Part shown: in pieces, positions 32,194-41,025 of the stretch
Layout of the letters: each line of letters opens with the position of its first letter
Position numbering within the stretch: the stretch's first letter is position 1
Assembly (NCBI GenBank): GCA_964594075.1
Contig: CAZQKW010000030.1
Coordinates: 1-45,867, forward strand
Reading direction: 5' to 3'
DNA: 45,867 bases
Source: CAZQKW01 sp964594075
Lineage (GTDB): Bacteria; Desulfobacterota; WTBG01; CAIYCZ01
Notes under the pieces: model-generated
Seen by the model: only the letters and a program-made list of their open reading frames with translations
Told to the model about the DNA's origin: nothing
Database searches by the model: none
Program-made: the position numbers and the translations under genes

Positions 32194-32934
32194 ATGAAAG
32201 TAAAACGAAAAATAATACACATTGATGAAGTCCTCTGTAATGGCTGCGGACAGTGTTCCACCGCGTGCGCTGAACAGGCGATACAGATTGTTGATGGCAA
32301 AGCACGCTTAATTTCAGACCAGTATTGCGACGGTCTGGGCGCATGTCTTGGGGAGTGTCCGCAGGGGGCATTGAAAATTATTGAGCGGGATGCTGATGAA
32401 TTTGATGAGGCAGCCGTGGAACAACATCTGCAGAAGCCTGTGTCACGAAATAGTGGACACCAGGCATTCGCTGCCGGCGGATGTCCATCCGCCCAGGTAA
32501 AAATATTGTCTCCCTCCCCTGCAGGGCCGGGCCCGACGCAAAAGCGTGTATCAGAACTTTCCCATTGGCCGGTGCAGATACGTCTGGTGCAGCCTGGCGC
32601 AGCATTTTTAAAGAATGCCGAGCTGCTCATTGCCGCTGACTGTACGCCGATAGCGTATCCTGATTTTCATGGTGATTTTCTCAGGGGGAAGGCAGTTATG
32701 ATTGGCTGTCCCAAGTTTGACGACGCACCGGCATATATAGAAAAATTTGCGCAAATTTTTCGCGCCGCGAGCATCAAAAGCGTAACTGTGGTGGTAATGG
32801 AAGTTCCGTGCTGCCAGAGCCTCCCGGTTATTGTTAATGAAGGCATGAAGTTGGCGGGTATTCATGTGCCCATAGAAAAAATTGTTATCAGTGCAGAGGG
32901 AGAAATTCTCAAACGCGAGAAGCTGGCAGCGTAA
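32194..32934 (+). CDS. 4Fe-4S ferredoxin-type protein of the hcp operon
   Basis: The 246-residue protein has two N-terminal cluster motifs. The first is CNGCGQCSTAC and the second reads CDGLGACLGECP, in which one of the usual cysteines is replaced (CxxxxxC). The C-terminal domain is rich in MIGCPKFDD and MEVPCCQSL segments and may bind a further cofactor or partner. This ferredoxin family is often encoded beside hcp in anaerobes and may be its electron donor. It starts 35 bases after the HD gene and is followed by a terminator. Confidence 0.8.
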   Translation: MKVKRKIIHIDEVLCNGCGQCSTACAEQAIQIVDGKARLISDQYCDGLGACLGECPQGALKIIERDADEFDEAAVEQHLQKPVSRNSGHQAFAAGGCPSAQVKILSPSPAGPGPTQKRVSELSHWPVQIRLVQPGAAFLKNAELLIAADCTPIAYPDFHGDFLRGKAVMIGCPKFDDAPAYIEKFAQIFRAASIKSVTVVVMEVPCCQSLPVIVNEGMKLAGIHVPIEKIVISAEGEILKREKLAA

Positions 32935-32980
32935 GTCGAGGATTTAAGACACCCATACTGAAAATCCAGTAAAGATCGAA

Positions 32981-33023
32981 AATAAAACCCAAACAATCCA
33001 GTTTACATTGTTTGGGTTTTATT
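32981..33023. terminator. Strong bidirectional terminator after the hcp operon
   Basis: A perfect 17-bp stem (32981-32997 with 33007-33023) surrounds a nine-base loop. It includes AACCCAAACAAT and its complement, flanked by A- and T-rich arms. It isolates the hcp operon from the kinase genes. Confidence 0.9.
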
Positions 33024-33092
33024 TTATTAGTAAAAATGCATGATATAATCTCTATGTATTTCACGGAGTTTCAGTAAAAATGAAAGGTTTTC

Positions 33093-34169
33093 ATGAAAAT
33101 TACTAAAGAATTCCTCCAGTCGCTGATTGACAATATTCAGGATTCCATAAAAATTGTTAATAAAGATCGCACCATTCTTTTTATAAACAAAGCCGCCCAG
33201 GATACGCTGGGGAAAAAGCTTGCAGATACTATCGGGAATAAATGTTATGAGGAGTTCTGGCACCGGGAAGGCCCCTGTCCGCATTGCATGATGGATGAAA
33301 CCTTTAAAAGCGGAAGATTTCAAAGCGCCACTGTCAAACTTGAAAACGGCGATGGCAAGCCAATAACCCTTGAGCTTAACACGTTTCCAGTAAAAAACCA
33401 TGCTGGAGACGTTATATATGGCATTGAAATTCTCAGGGATATTTCCGAGCGAGAAATGCTTATCAATGAATTGGTGCAGACCAGAGCGTTGGCTATTATG
33501 GGGAAGTATTCTGCAGAACTTGCGCACGAAATAAAAAATCCGCTTAATTCCATCGCAATTCAAATACACCTCATGCAGAAACTTGCCGAACAGGCAGAAC
33601 CGCACCTGAAAGATGAAATGCAGGACATTATTCGGGTGCTGAAAGAAGAAGTTGACCGGCTGAACAATTTAAGCAGAGAATATCTTTCTATCACCAAATC
33701 GCCTCCTCTTGAGCTGCATGTGACGTCATTGCAGACATTGCTTTGTGATGTGTTTGATCTGGTCAGACCCCTTGTGGGTCTTTCCCACATCGAACTTAAG
33801 CAATCCATTGACGCCAGCATTCCCGACATGCTTATAGATCGGGATAAAATGAAACAAGTGTTTATAAATATTATCAATAATGCGATAGAGGCTATGCCGA
33901 CAGGGGGGGCGCTTGCGGTTTCGTTAGCGCGTTCTTCGGGGCAGCTGCTGTGCAGTTTTGAAGATACTGGCCCCGGTATTCCGGTGGAAAATAAGGACAA
34001 GATTTTTGAGCCCTTTTTTTCCACGAAAACCACCGGCACCGGCCTTGGACTGACCATAGCAAAGAACATTGTCGAAGCACACGGCGGGACAATTTGGTTT
34101 GAAAATCGAAAAACGGGCAGTGTGTTTTTCATTACGCTGCCTTTGGAGATTGTGCAGGGCGTTTCATGA
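33093..34169 (+). CDS. Cytoplasmic PAS sensor histidine kinase, NtrB-like
   Basis: The 358-residue kinase has no membrane helix. An N-terminal PAS domain (about residues 8-125) includes the motif CPHCMMDETF with the cysteines spaced as in many redox-type PAS domains. HisKA (ELAHEIKNPLNSIAI, phospho-His) and HATPase (INNAIEAMPTGG, DTGPGIP, GTGLGLTI) follow. Its stop overlaps the NtrC-type regulator by four bases. It may sense an internal redox or ligand signal. The target genes are not evident here. Confidence 0.9.
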   Translation: MKITKEFLQSLIDNIQDSIKIVNKDRTILFINKAAQDTLGKKLADTIGNKCYEEFWHREGPCPHCMMDETFKSGRFQSATVKLENGDGKPITLELNTFPVKNHAGDVIYGIEILRDISEREMLINELVQTRALAIMGKYSAELAHEIKNPLNSIAIQIHLMQKLAEQAEPHLKDEMQDIIRVLKEEVDRLNNLSREYLSITKSPPLELHVTSLQTLLCDVFDLVRPLVGLSHIELKQSIDASIPDMLIDRDKMKQVFINIINNAIEAMPTGGALAVSLARSSGQLLCSFEDTGPGIPVENKDKIFEPFFSTKTTGTGLGLTIAKNIVEAHGGTIWFENRKTGSVFFITLPLEIVQGVS

Positions 34170-35533
34170 ACTTTGATAAGCCAAAAATATTAATTGTTGA
34201 TGACGACAAAAATGAGCTGCAGGGCTACCTGAAGGTGCTCAGCCAGGATGATTTTATTGTTGCCGGCGCGTCGCATGGTTATGAAGCGCTCAAAAAAATT
34301 GAGGAACAATCCTTTGATATAATGATTTCAGATATACGTATGCCGCAGCTTGACGGTATTGCCCTGCTCAAGGAAGCACAGAAACGCGACCCTGACATTT
34401 CGGTTATTCTTGTTACCGCCTTCGGCACCATTGACAGCGCCGTAGAAGCAATGAAGCTGGGCGCGGAAACATATCTTACCAAGCCGGTTAACATCGAAGC
34501 TCTTGAGATATTGATAAAAAAAATATGGGATAATAAGAAGTTATATCTTCAGAACCTGGAATTGAAGCAAACGCTGCGCGAGCGTTATAAATTTTCTTCT
34601 ATCGTCGGTAACACGCCCCAGATGCAGAGCCTTTTCAAGACGGTTGCGCATATCGCCCCGACTGATGCATCAGTTCTTATCCAGGGGGAAACGGGGACAG
34701 GCAAAGAACTGTTTGCCAATTTGATCCATTATAACAGCAATCGTGCGGATAAACCGTTTGTGGCGCTGCATTGTGCGGCGCTATCCGAAGGACTTCTCGA
34801 AAGCGAGCTATTTGGTCATGAAAAGGGCGCATTTACCGGCGCCATTCGGGAAAAGATGGGACGATTTGCCATGGCGAATGGCGGCACCTTATTTCTTGAT
34901 GAAATTGGCGAAATGAGCCCGAGCACTCAGGTAAAACTGCTCAGGGTTATAGATACCGGCGAGTTTGAGCGTGTCGGCGGTGAAAAAACCAACCGGGTTG
35001 ATGTGCGCATTATTGCGGCGACCAATAAGAATCTTGATGAAGAAGTAAAAAAAGGAAATTTTCGCGAGGATCTGTTATACAGAATTAATGTTATTGTGCT
35101 AAACATTGCCCCCCTGCGTGAACGAAAAAGCGATATCCCGCTGCTTGCAGACTATTTTTTACACAAATATGCTGAAAAAAATAAAAAACCAATACGCGAA
35201 CTGACCGGCAGGACTATTGAATTGCTCCAGGCGTATGATTGGCCGGGGAATGTCCGCGAACTTGAAAATGTTATCGAGCGGGCAGTCATCTTGAGCAAAG
35301 AAGAAGTCATATCGCCGTCGGCTTTGCCTGCGCATATACACAAAAGAGAGCTTGCCGAGGATGAGATGAGGACGACGCTGCACATTCCGTTTGGCATTCC
35401 CATGAAAGAGGCTGAAAAAATTATCATCCAGGAAACCTTGCGACAGACAAAAGGGAACCGCACGCAGGCAGCCAAGTTGCTCGGGATGAGCGTTCGTAAA
35501 ATAGAATATCTTCTTAAAGAGTGGAAAGTTTAA
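34166..35533 (+). CDS. Sigma54-dependent NtrC-family response regulator
   Basis: The 455-residue protein has a receiver (ILIVDDDKNE, phospho-Asp in MISDIRMP) and an AAA+ domain with Walker A GETGTGKE, the sigma54-contact GAFTGA and the Walker B region LFLDEIGE. A C-terminal Fis-type helix-turn-helix follows (GNRTQAAKLLGMSVRKIEYLLKEW). It shares ATGA with the kinase. It activates sigma54 promoters, so rpoN should exist elsewhere in the genome. I found no convincing -24/-12 element in this window. Confidence 0.95.
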   Translation: MNFDKPKILIVDDDKNELQGYLKVLSQDDFIVAGASHGYEALKKIEEQSFDIMISDIRMPQLDGIALLKEAQKRDPDISVILVTAFGTIDSAVEAMKLGAETYLTKPVNIEALEILIKKIWDNKKLYLQNLELKQTLRERYKFSSIVGNTPQMQSLFKTVAHIAPTDASVLIQGETGTGKELFANLIHYNSNRADKPFVALHCAALSEGLLESELFGHEKGAFTGAIREKMGRFAMANGGTLFLDEIGEMSPSTQVKLLRVIDTGEFERVGGEKTNRVDVRIIAATNKNLDEEVKKGNFREDLLYRINVIVLNIAPLRERKSDIPLLADYFLHKYAEKNKKPIRELTGRTIELLQAYDWPGNVRELENVIERAVILSKEEVISPSALPAHIHKRELAEDEMRTTLHIPFGIPMKEAEKIIIQETLRQTKGNRTQAAKLLGMSVRKIEYLLKEWKV

Positions 35534-35764
35534 TTAGACGCTTCCTGCAAAATTTTCTTCTTTTATTTACCCTCTTCGCGCTTACCTGCAAAAATTTCAC
35601 CTGCTGATTTTTTATTCCTCCCCGTTTTTTATACGCCAAACCCGATGAATGATTAACTATCTGAAATTACATAATAAAAAATAGTGCGTTGGCTGTTAAA
35701 AATTAACATTAGGTTAAGGTATGCCTCTTGCTAATTATAAACTCAAATAAAAAGGGAGGCAAAA

Positions 35765-37156
35765 ATGGAAAAAAAAGTTTTAGCTGACGAACAATTACAA
35801 GAGATTATTCACGAGGAAGAACACCTCAGTCCCTATCCGGAGGAAGAATTAGTTGATGATGATCTTGATTCTGAAATTATAGATCAAAAATCAATGACAG
35901 ACAGGGATATTAATGTCTTGTCTTCTTATCTGAAGGAAATGCGCAATAACGTGCTGTTAAGTGCTCAGGAAGAACTTACTCTGGGTAAAGACTTGATGGA
36001 CGAGGAAGAAAAACGCCATGTGTTAACCGAACGCTGGATCACGTTATTTGCAAAAATGATAAAAGTCCGAAATGTGGAGCTTCATTTAGTAAAAAAACAG
36101 AACAACAGAGATAGAGAAGCAGTTTTAGCCCGTAAAACGCTTCGGGCTTTTTTGCGATTAGCCAAGCTGCATAATGAGCTAAGGAAACTTGAGAGAGGCA
36201 TAAAACAGAGTGCTGCAGGCACATATGAACGCAAAAAGTTGTGCAGGCAAAAAGTGACTATTTTGGGAGAGCAACGGGACATTATTGCGCGCCACAATTT
36301 ATTGAAGCTGAGAAATGAAGGCATTTTGAAAAAGCTGGAGCGGTTGGTCAGCATCGACAGAGAAAAAAAGCACAGCTTTAAAAAGGAAATGGATAACATA
36401 ATAGAAGAGCTCAGGTCTGTTGATGCCAAGAGCCGTATGATAAAAGACCGACTGGTAAGAGCAAATCTGCGGCTGGTGGTCGGGATTGCTAAGAAATATA
36501 TCAACCGAGGTTTACCCCTTGCAGATTTGATTCAGGAGGGAAATATAGGTCTTATGCGGGCGGTTGAAAAGTTTGATTATCGTCTCGGCAATCGTCTCAG
36601 CACCTATGCATGCTGGTGGATACGTCAGACGATGCTGCGTTCAATTGACGAGCAGACCAGAACCATCAGAGTCCCGGTCTATGTGAATGAACGAATAAAA
36701 AAGATGATTAAAAGCTCCCAACACATTGCCCAAATTAAAGGAGGCGAGCCGGCAACAGGAGAACTGGCTGAAGGAATGGGTTTGCCATCCCGGCAGGTAG
36801 ATGAGATTCTGCAAGTTTGTAAAGACACTATTTCGCTTGAGTCGCCGCTGGGGGAAGATGACAGTTCATTAAAAGACTGTGTGCCGAACAATCTTGCTCC
36901 CTCGCCGCTGGATGATGTTTTAAAGATACAACTTTTTAATGAAGCCGACGAGGTGTTGCAGACGCTTTCTGAACGCGAAGAAACGATTATCAGATTGCGA
37001 TTTGGTCTGGGCGTTGATGCTGAGCACACGCTCGCGGAGATTGGCGAAAAATTGGGCGTTTCCCGGGAACGTATTCGGCAGATTGAAGTTGCGGCCTTGC
37101 GCAAACTTCGGCGTTCAGAGAAGCTGAGAGAATTGAGAATGTTTTTAAAACAGTAA
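35765..37156 (+). CDS. RpoD-type sigma-70 factor
   Basis: The 463-residue protein has an acidic N-terminus and region 1.2 (SSYLKEMRNNVLLSAQEELTL). A basic non-conserved insert of about 130 residues follows. Region 2 has NLRLVVGIAKKYINRGLPLADLIQEG in outline and the YACWWIRQ segment, and regions 3 and 4 end in VSRERIRQIEV. Region 2.3-2.4 is close to primary sigma factors. The protein lacks the long region 1.1 of E. coli RpoD, so it may be the housekeeping factor or a group 2 paralogue. The palindromic TTAAC-ATTAG-GTTAA at 35703-35717 lies before the start and may be an operator. Confidence 0.9.
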   Translation: MEKKVLADEQLQEIIHEEEHLSPYPEEELVDDDLDSEIIDQKSMTDRDINVLSSYLKEMRNNVLLSAQEELTLGKDLMDEEEKRHVLTERWITLFAKMIKVRNVELHLVKKQNNRDREAVLARKTLRAFLRLAKLHNELRKLERGIKQSAAGTYERKKLCRQKVTILGEQRDIIARHNLLKLRNEGILKKLERLVSIDREKKHSFKKEMDNIIEELRSVDAKSRMIKDRLVRANLRLVVGIAKKYINRGLPLADLIQEGNIGLMRAVEKFDYRLGNRLSTYACWWIRQTMLRSIDEQTRTIRVPVYVNERIKKMIKSSQHIAQIKGGEPATGELAEGMGLPSRQVDEILQVCKDTISLESPLGEDDSSLKDCVPNNLAPSPLDDVLKIQLFNEADEVLQTLSEREETIIRLRFGLGVDAEHTLAEIGEKLGVSRERIRQIEVAALRKLRRSEKLRELRMFLKQ

Positions 37157-37159
37157 AAA

Positions 37160-37190
37160 AACCCCGGTCTCCATAACGGAGATCGGGGTT
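37160..37190. terminator. Bidirectional terminator after the sigma factor
   Basis: AACCCCGGTCTCC pairs with GGAGATCGGGGTT (one G-U pair) around ATAAC. An A-run precedes it and TTTTG follows. Confidence 0.85.
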
Positions 37191-37217
37191 TTGATTATAA
37201 GGCGAACCAAGAACGTA

Positions 37218-37517
37218 TTAATAATCCCAGAGGTTACCTTCGGTTGAAGGAATTTGTTTTTGCAATTCATCCATCTTCTTTAACAACCGATCAGCCTCTT
37301 CATTGGTAAGTTTCTTTCCGGTTTTAAGTTCGGCCTTGGTTTTTATGAGCTTGGCGCGAAATGCTTCCAAAGAAGCAAGAAGATTGTCAATTTTGCTCTG
37401 GCACTCATCCATTTTTTTGGGATCACAAAATTCATTGGAAGTAGCCGCAATTAGTGTGGGCGGCACACTCATGCTGAAAATGATCGCGCAAACGAGCAGT
37501 ACTGCTAATTTTTTCAT
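37218..37517 (-). CDS. Small secreted coiled-coil protein
   Basis: The 99-residue product has a signal peptide (about residues 1-24). The mature part (CDPKKMDECQSKIDNLLASL ... KTGKKLTNEEADRLLKKMDELQKQ) is predicted to form one long charged helix or coiled coil. The start at 37517 follows GGAGGG; a longer frame to 37682 has no such signal and was discarded. Not assigned to a family. It may be a periplasmic structural or chaperone-like peptide. Confidence 0.7.
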   Translation of the reverse strand: MKKLAVLLVCAIIFSMSVPPTLIAATSNEFCDPKKMDECQSKIDNLLASLEAFRAKLIKTKAELKTGKKLTNEEADRLLKKMDELQKQIPSTEGNLWDY

Positions 37518-37626
37518 GACCCAATTCCCTCCTGTAAAATTGTTATTGTAAATTTTCCTTCTCTCTATATATAAATAAGCCTTTAGATTAGTAACCCAAA
37601 GGCCTGCATTAAGCCGCATAAAAAAA

Positions 37627-38163
37627 CTATTTGTTGAGTGACTTAAAATCAGCCTCGAGCACATTGTATGATTGATACCCAATATATTTTTTTACAACAT
37701 TTTTATCTTTATCAATAATAAAAATAGTGGGGAGTAAAATTACGCCGTACTGTTTAGCTATATCCTTATTGCCTATCAGATACGGAAAGGTCATCTTTTT
37801 TTCGGCGGCAAAATTTTTCATAGTCTGCTTATCGGGGTCGCTATCTATATCTATTTTATATATCATAAGTCCAGAAGACTTATACGTATCATAAAGTTTT
37901 ACCAAATCAGGCACCATCTCCATACACGGCTTGCAGTAGCGGGAGCCAAATTCAAGAACAATCACTTTATCGCAGGCTGCGCTTAGGCTTACCGGTTTGC
38001 CATCAATAATATTCTCCAAAGAAAAATCAACGGCCTTGCTGGTTCCCGTGGGTAGCAAACTGGCTGCACTCGGTATCTGCGAAAAGATCGGTGTCAGTAT
38101 GAATAAAACTGGCAATAAAATAAAGAAAAAATTTTTGACGCGAATCGTGGACATGGGATTCAT
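37627..38163 (-). CDS. TlpA-like thioredoxin-fold protein, exported
   Basis: The 178-residue protein has a signal or anchor helix (FFFILLPVLFILTPIFS) and a thioredoxin fold with the active site GSRYCKPCMEM and the cis-proline segment LLPTIFIID. TlpA/ResA-type proteins reduce disulfides for cytochrome c maturation or other exported proteins. That suits a window with a nine-heme cytochrome. The 109-base gap to the small secreted protein downstream allows separate expression. An ATG at 38154 is an alternative start. Confidence 0.85.
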   Translation of the reverse strand: MNPMSTIRVKNFFFILLPVLFILTPIFSQIPSAASLLPTGTSKAVDFSLENIIDGKPVSLSAACDKVIVLEFGSRYCKPCMEMVPDLVKLYDTYKSSGLMIYKIDIDSDPDKQTMKNFAAEKKMTFPYLIGNKDIAKQYGVILLPTIFIIDKDKNVVKKYIGYQSYNVLEADFKSLNK

Positions 38164-38464
38164 TATTCTAATTCTAACATGAGTGAAAGCAAATGATTTT
38201 GCAACAAAGGGTTTTAAAAAATCAGAATAACAATTACGTACTATAACGGCCTTAATTAATTACCCTTATTTTGCAAATTTATGTATAACAAATGAAATTA
38301 TAGATTGCAAATTTTTTTCGGGTTATTTAAATCATCTATTGCAGGTGATAGGTATTATCTGCTAAATATAGGACATATACCCCATATTTAACCTGAGAAC
38401 CGGTGTGATGGGGAGAGGGTTCTGTTTATTTTAAAATTTACCACCATTGAGAAAGGAGCAAGGC
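38164..38464. other. Intergenic region upstream of desulfoferrodoxin
   Basis: About 300 bases of AT-rich sequence without a gene. A small hairpin with arms AGAACC (38396-38401) and GGTTCT (38418-38423), followed by a T-rich stretch, lies 40 bases before the desulfoferrodoxin start. No FNR-type palindrome was seen here, unlike upstream of hcp. Confidence 0.5.
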
Positions 38465-38839
38465 ATGGCACAGGTAAAAGAAATTTATAAATGTGAAATA
38501 TGCGGCAATATTGTAGAGACGGTGCACAGCGGTGCGGGCAAGCTCGTCTGCTGTGGAAAGGAAATGAAACTGATGAAAGAGAATACCGTTGATGCTGCCG
38601 TGGAAAAGCATGTTCCGGTTGTTGAAAAGCAGGGATCGCAGGTAATCGTTAAAGTGGGCAGCGTTGAGCATCCCATGGAAGAGAAGCATTATATTGAGTT
38701 TATTGAGGTGCACACCGACTCAAAAATCTATCGCCAGTATCTTAAGCCCGGCGAAAAGCCGCAGGCAGCGTTTGAGGGGGTCGGGGATATTAAAATGGCC
38801 AGAGAATATTGCAATCTGCATGGTCTGTGGAAGAGCTGA
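38465..38839 (+). CDS. dfx: Desulfoferrodoxin (superoxide reductase)
   Basis: The 124-residue two-centre protein has an N-terminal desulforedoxin site (YKCEICG and LVCCGKEM, four Cys) and a catalytic iron site. The iron ligands are EKHVPV, EHPMEEKHYI and YCNLHG. It reduces superoxide to peroxide without making oxygen. The ATG at 38465 has GGAG upstream; 38447 would shift the start into the leader. Rubredoxin, its usual electron donor, is encoded 42 bases downstream. Confidence 0.97.
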   Translation: MAQVKEIYKCEICGNIVETVHSGAGKLVCCGKEMKLMKENTVDAAVEKHVPVVEKQGSQVIVKVGSVEHPMEEKHYIEFIEVHTDSKIYRQYLKPGEKPQAAFEGVGDIKMAREYCNLHGLWKS

Positions 38840-38881
38840 AATAAAAAACCTGTTGATATCACACGACAAAGGAGAATTTTT

Positions 38882-39043
38882 GTGGATAAATATGAATGCA
38901 CTGTCTGTGGCTATATTTATGATCCTGAGAAGGGTGATCCCGAGCATGGCATAAACCCGGGCACACCCTTTGATGCCCTTCCCGAAGACTGGGTATGTCC
39001 GCTATGTGGAGCGGCAAAGGACATGTTTGAAAAAGCCGAATGA
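38882..39043 (+). CDS. Rubredoxin
   Basis: This 53-residue reading frame starts at GTG 38882 with AAGGAG upstream. It has the complete rubredoxin pattern: YECTVCGYIYDPEKGDPE at the start and the iron-binding pair CPLCGA near residue 40, with PEDWVCP before it. The single iron carries electrons at low potential, probably to desulfoferrodoxin and the rubrerythrin-like protein. The two genes form a short superoxide-defence operon. Confidence 0.97.
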   Translation: MDKYECTVCGYIYDPEKGDPEHGINPGTPFDALPEDWVCPLCGAAKDMFEKAE

Positions 39044-39052
39044 TACAGCGTC

Positions 39053-39092
39053 TCTCCACCCAGCGTTCCGGGCATATTAGGCTGGGTGGAGA
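39053..39092 (+). terminator. Hairpin after rubredoxin
   Basis: TCTCCACCCAGC (39053-39064) pairs perfectly with GCTGGGTGGAGA (39081-39092) around a 16-base loop. There is no clear U-tract, so it may be a weak terminator or mRNA stabiliser. Confidence 0.6.
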
Positions 39093-39185
39093 CGAATCTG
39101 TATGCGCCTTTTTGGTATTGCTGTTGATTTGGAATCCCTATAATATCGTAGCATCATTCTTTGTTAAATCCTTTTACTGGAATTG

Positions 39186-40094
39186 ATGAGTGCACAACCC
39201 GAATATCCTCACTTTCGCGAAATACGCGTTGAAGATGCGGCAATTTTTAATCAATATTTTCAACGGTACCCGCCAGTTATTTCAGAGCATACGTTCACAA
39301 ATCTTTTTATGTGGCGGCATTATTATCAATTCAGTTGGACGCTATGGAACGGCTGTCTGTGTGTTCTGGCGCAACGCCCTTCCAGCAATCCTTTTTTTCT
39401 GCCACCGGTTGGCGATAGCGCCGTGCAGGAGTGCATGATAAACTGTCTTCGGTATCTGCACAGCAGAGGCTTTCAGGGGGAAATTCAGCGCATCCCGGAG
39501 GCACTTGCTGAGCATTTCCAAGATGACCGGGAGTTTGTTCTTATTTTAGACCGTAATAACGCAGACTATGTGTATTTAAGCGAAGATCTTATTAGATTGC
39601 CCGGCAACCGGTATCACCGAAAGAAAAATCAGATTAATCAATTCAAAAAAAAATATTCGTTCCAGTATCAGCCGCTGACCGCAGAACTGGTGCCCCAGTG
39701 CCTGTCGCTTGAAAACCACTGGTGTGATTTAAAGCATTGCGACCAGGTTCCCAGTCTCAGTGGGGAGGAGCAGGCAATTCATGAGGCTCTTACCAATATG
39801 CAATCGCTTAATTTCTCGGGTGGCACCATCCTCATTAATGGAAAAATTGAAGCATTTACGCTCGGCGAGCGTCTAAACCAGGATACTGCAGTCATTCATA
39901 TTGAAAAAGCAAACCCTGCTTTTGAAGGCCTTTATCAAACACTCAGCCAGATGTACGCCGAATCTGCATGCGCTTCTTTTACCTATATAAACCGCGAGCA
40001 GGATCTGGGCGAGGCAGGATTGCAGCAGGCTAAATTATCGTACCACCCCCATCATCTTATTAATAAATATACATTAAGACTGCGTAACGAGTGA
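39186..40094 (+). CDS. DUF2156 protein (lysyl-PG synthase C-terminal-like)
   Basis: The 302-residue soluble protein resembles the GNAT-fold C-terminal domain of phosphatidylglycerol lysyltransferases (DUF2156): FTNLFMWRHYYQFSW near the start, LPGNRYHRKKNQINQFKKKY in the middle and EKANPAFEGLYQTLSQ late. It lacks the membrane part of MprF, as many anaerobe members do. An aminoacyl or acyl transfer role is likely, but the acceptor is unknown. The ATG at 39186 was preferred over TTG 39183. Confidence 0.8.
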   Translation: MSAQPEYPHFREIRVEDAAIFNQYFQRYPPVISEHTFTNLFMWRHYYQFSWTLWNGCLCVLAQRPSSNPFFLPPVGDSAVQECMINCLRYLHSRGFQGEIQRIPEALAEHFQDDREFVLILDRNNADYVYLSEDLIRLPGNRYHRKKNQINQFKKKYSFQYQPLTAELVPQCLSLENHWCDLKHCDQVPSLSGEEQAIHEALTNMQSLNFSGGTILINGKIEAFTLGERLNQDTAVIHIEKANPAFEGLYQTLSQMYAESACASFTYINREQDLGEAGLQQAKLSYHPHHLINKYTLRLRNE

Positions 40095-40257
40095 GTTGCA
40101 TTACTATTTTTTGCCTGACTAATGTTACGGGGGGCATGTATTATTATGTATGGTAACCTTGCTGGTCACGAAAGGAGGTGGTTTAGAACGGCATTCCATA
40201 CGGAACGTTTTAAACGATTAATTTGTCCAAATTTAAGACAAAAAAGGAGGACTTACT

Positions 40258-40692
40258 ATGAAAAAATTATTATGGAACATATTGTTAGCTTGCCTGTTGA
40301 TATTACATGCGCAGTGCATTGTCATGGCAGGAGAAGAACAGCCGTTAAAAACACAAATTGTTCGTATTAAAGGGTATGAGGGAGTAACGCCGCTTAACCT
40401 TTTTATTACCCCCGGAACCGTTGTCGTGTGGCTCAACGACTATAAGATATCACCGGTAGAAATTACCTTTCCTGAGAAAAAAGTAACAATGGCATGCCAG
40501 AGCCCGGTTAATTTCAGCATCAGCAAAGATGGGACCTATGTTTCAAATTCTATTCCGTTTGGCGGTGTCGCGAGCCTGTGTTTTGTTGAGACGGGAACTT
40601 TCAAATATGTTATTGAAAAGGCGCGGCCGCAAATTGAGGAAGATTTGCGGAATCCATTCAAGTTTGAAGGGCAGATCGTAGTTAAAAAATAA
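40258..40692 (+). CDS. Exported cupredoxin-like protein
   Basis: The 144-residue product has a signal peptide (about residues 1-25) and a beta-sandwich layout of the cupredoxin type (FITPGTVVVWLND, GTYVSNSIPFGG, FVETGTFKYVI). AGGAGG is present. The usual copper ligand set (His, Cys-x-x-His, Met) is not complete: no histidine follows the cysteine in SLCFVE. It may bind no copper or use other ligands. It stands alone with no clear partner. Confidence 0.65.
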   Translation: MKKLLWNILLACLLILHAQCIVMAGEEQPLKTQIVRIKGYEGVTPLNLFITPGTVVVWLNDYKISPVEITFPEKKVTMACQSPVNFSISKDGTYVSNSIPFGGVASLCFVETGTFKYVIEKARPQIEEDLRNPFKFEGQIVVKK

Positions 40693-41025
40693 ACTTGGTC
40701 AGCTGAACATTTAAAGAAAAAGTTTAGCGGGTAAAAATTAAATATTTATAATATTAATTATTAAAGTAATTTCAATAAATTATTAAGAATACCTAATATT
40801 TAATATTATGTCTGGTTGTGACATCCTGATTTTAAATTTATCCCAAAATTGTTGGTTGAGAATTTGTTGGTATTGCCAGGTTGTTAAAAAAGTGTCTTGG
40901 TGGAAGCAGTGAAGAATCTCAACTTGAGCAACAGGTTGGCAAGTCAATAACGTCAGGAATGGCTCGCTGATAAACAGTTTTTATACCATCGCGTTTATCA
41001 GCAGCGCGGCATACCAGGAATGTTT
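40693..41025. other. Intergenic region with AT-rich tract and dispersed repeat copy 1
   Basis: No gene was seen. An AT-rich tract (about 40735-40810) precedes the dispersed repeat at 40881-41009. The repeat ends 16 bases before the two-thioredoxin gene start, so it could provide part of that gene's leader. Confidence 0.6.
40881..41009. repeat. Dispersed repeat, copy 1
   Basis: The segment matches 45524-45650 in the same orientation, with shared blocks GAAGAATC, AGGTTGGCAA, TCAATA and CAGCA and about 70-75% identity by eye. It contains the hairpin GCTGATAAAC (40966-40975) with GTTTATCAGC (40993-41002). It is probably a small non-coding mobile or REP-like element. Confidence 0.65.

Noticed and set aside
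40122..40370. Small frame before the cupredoxin-like gene
   Set aside because: It runs into the cupredoxin coding sequence in another frame, and its protein has no recognisable features.
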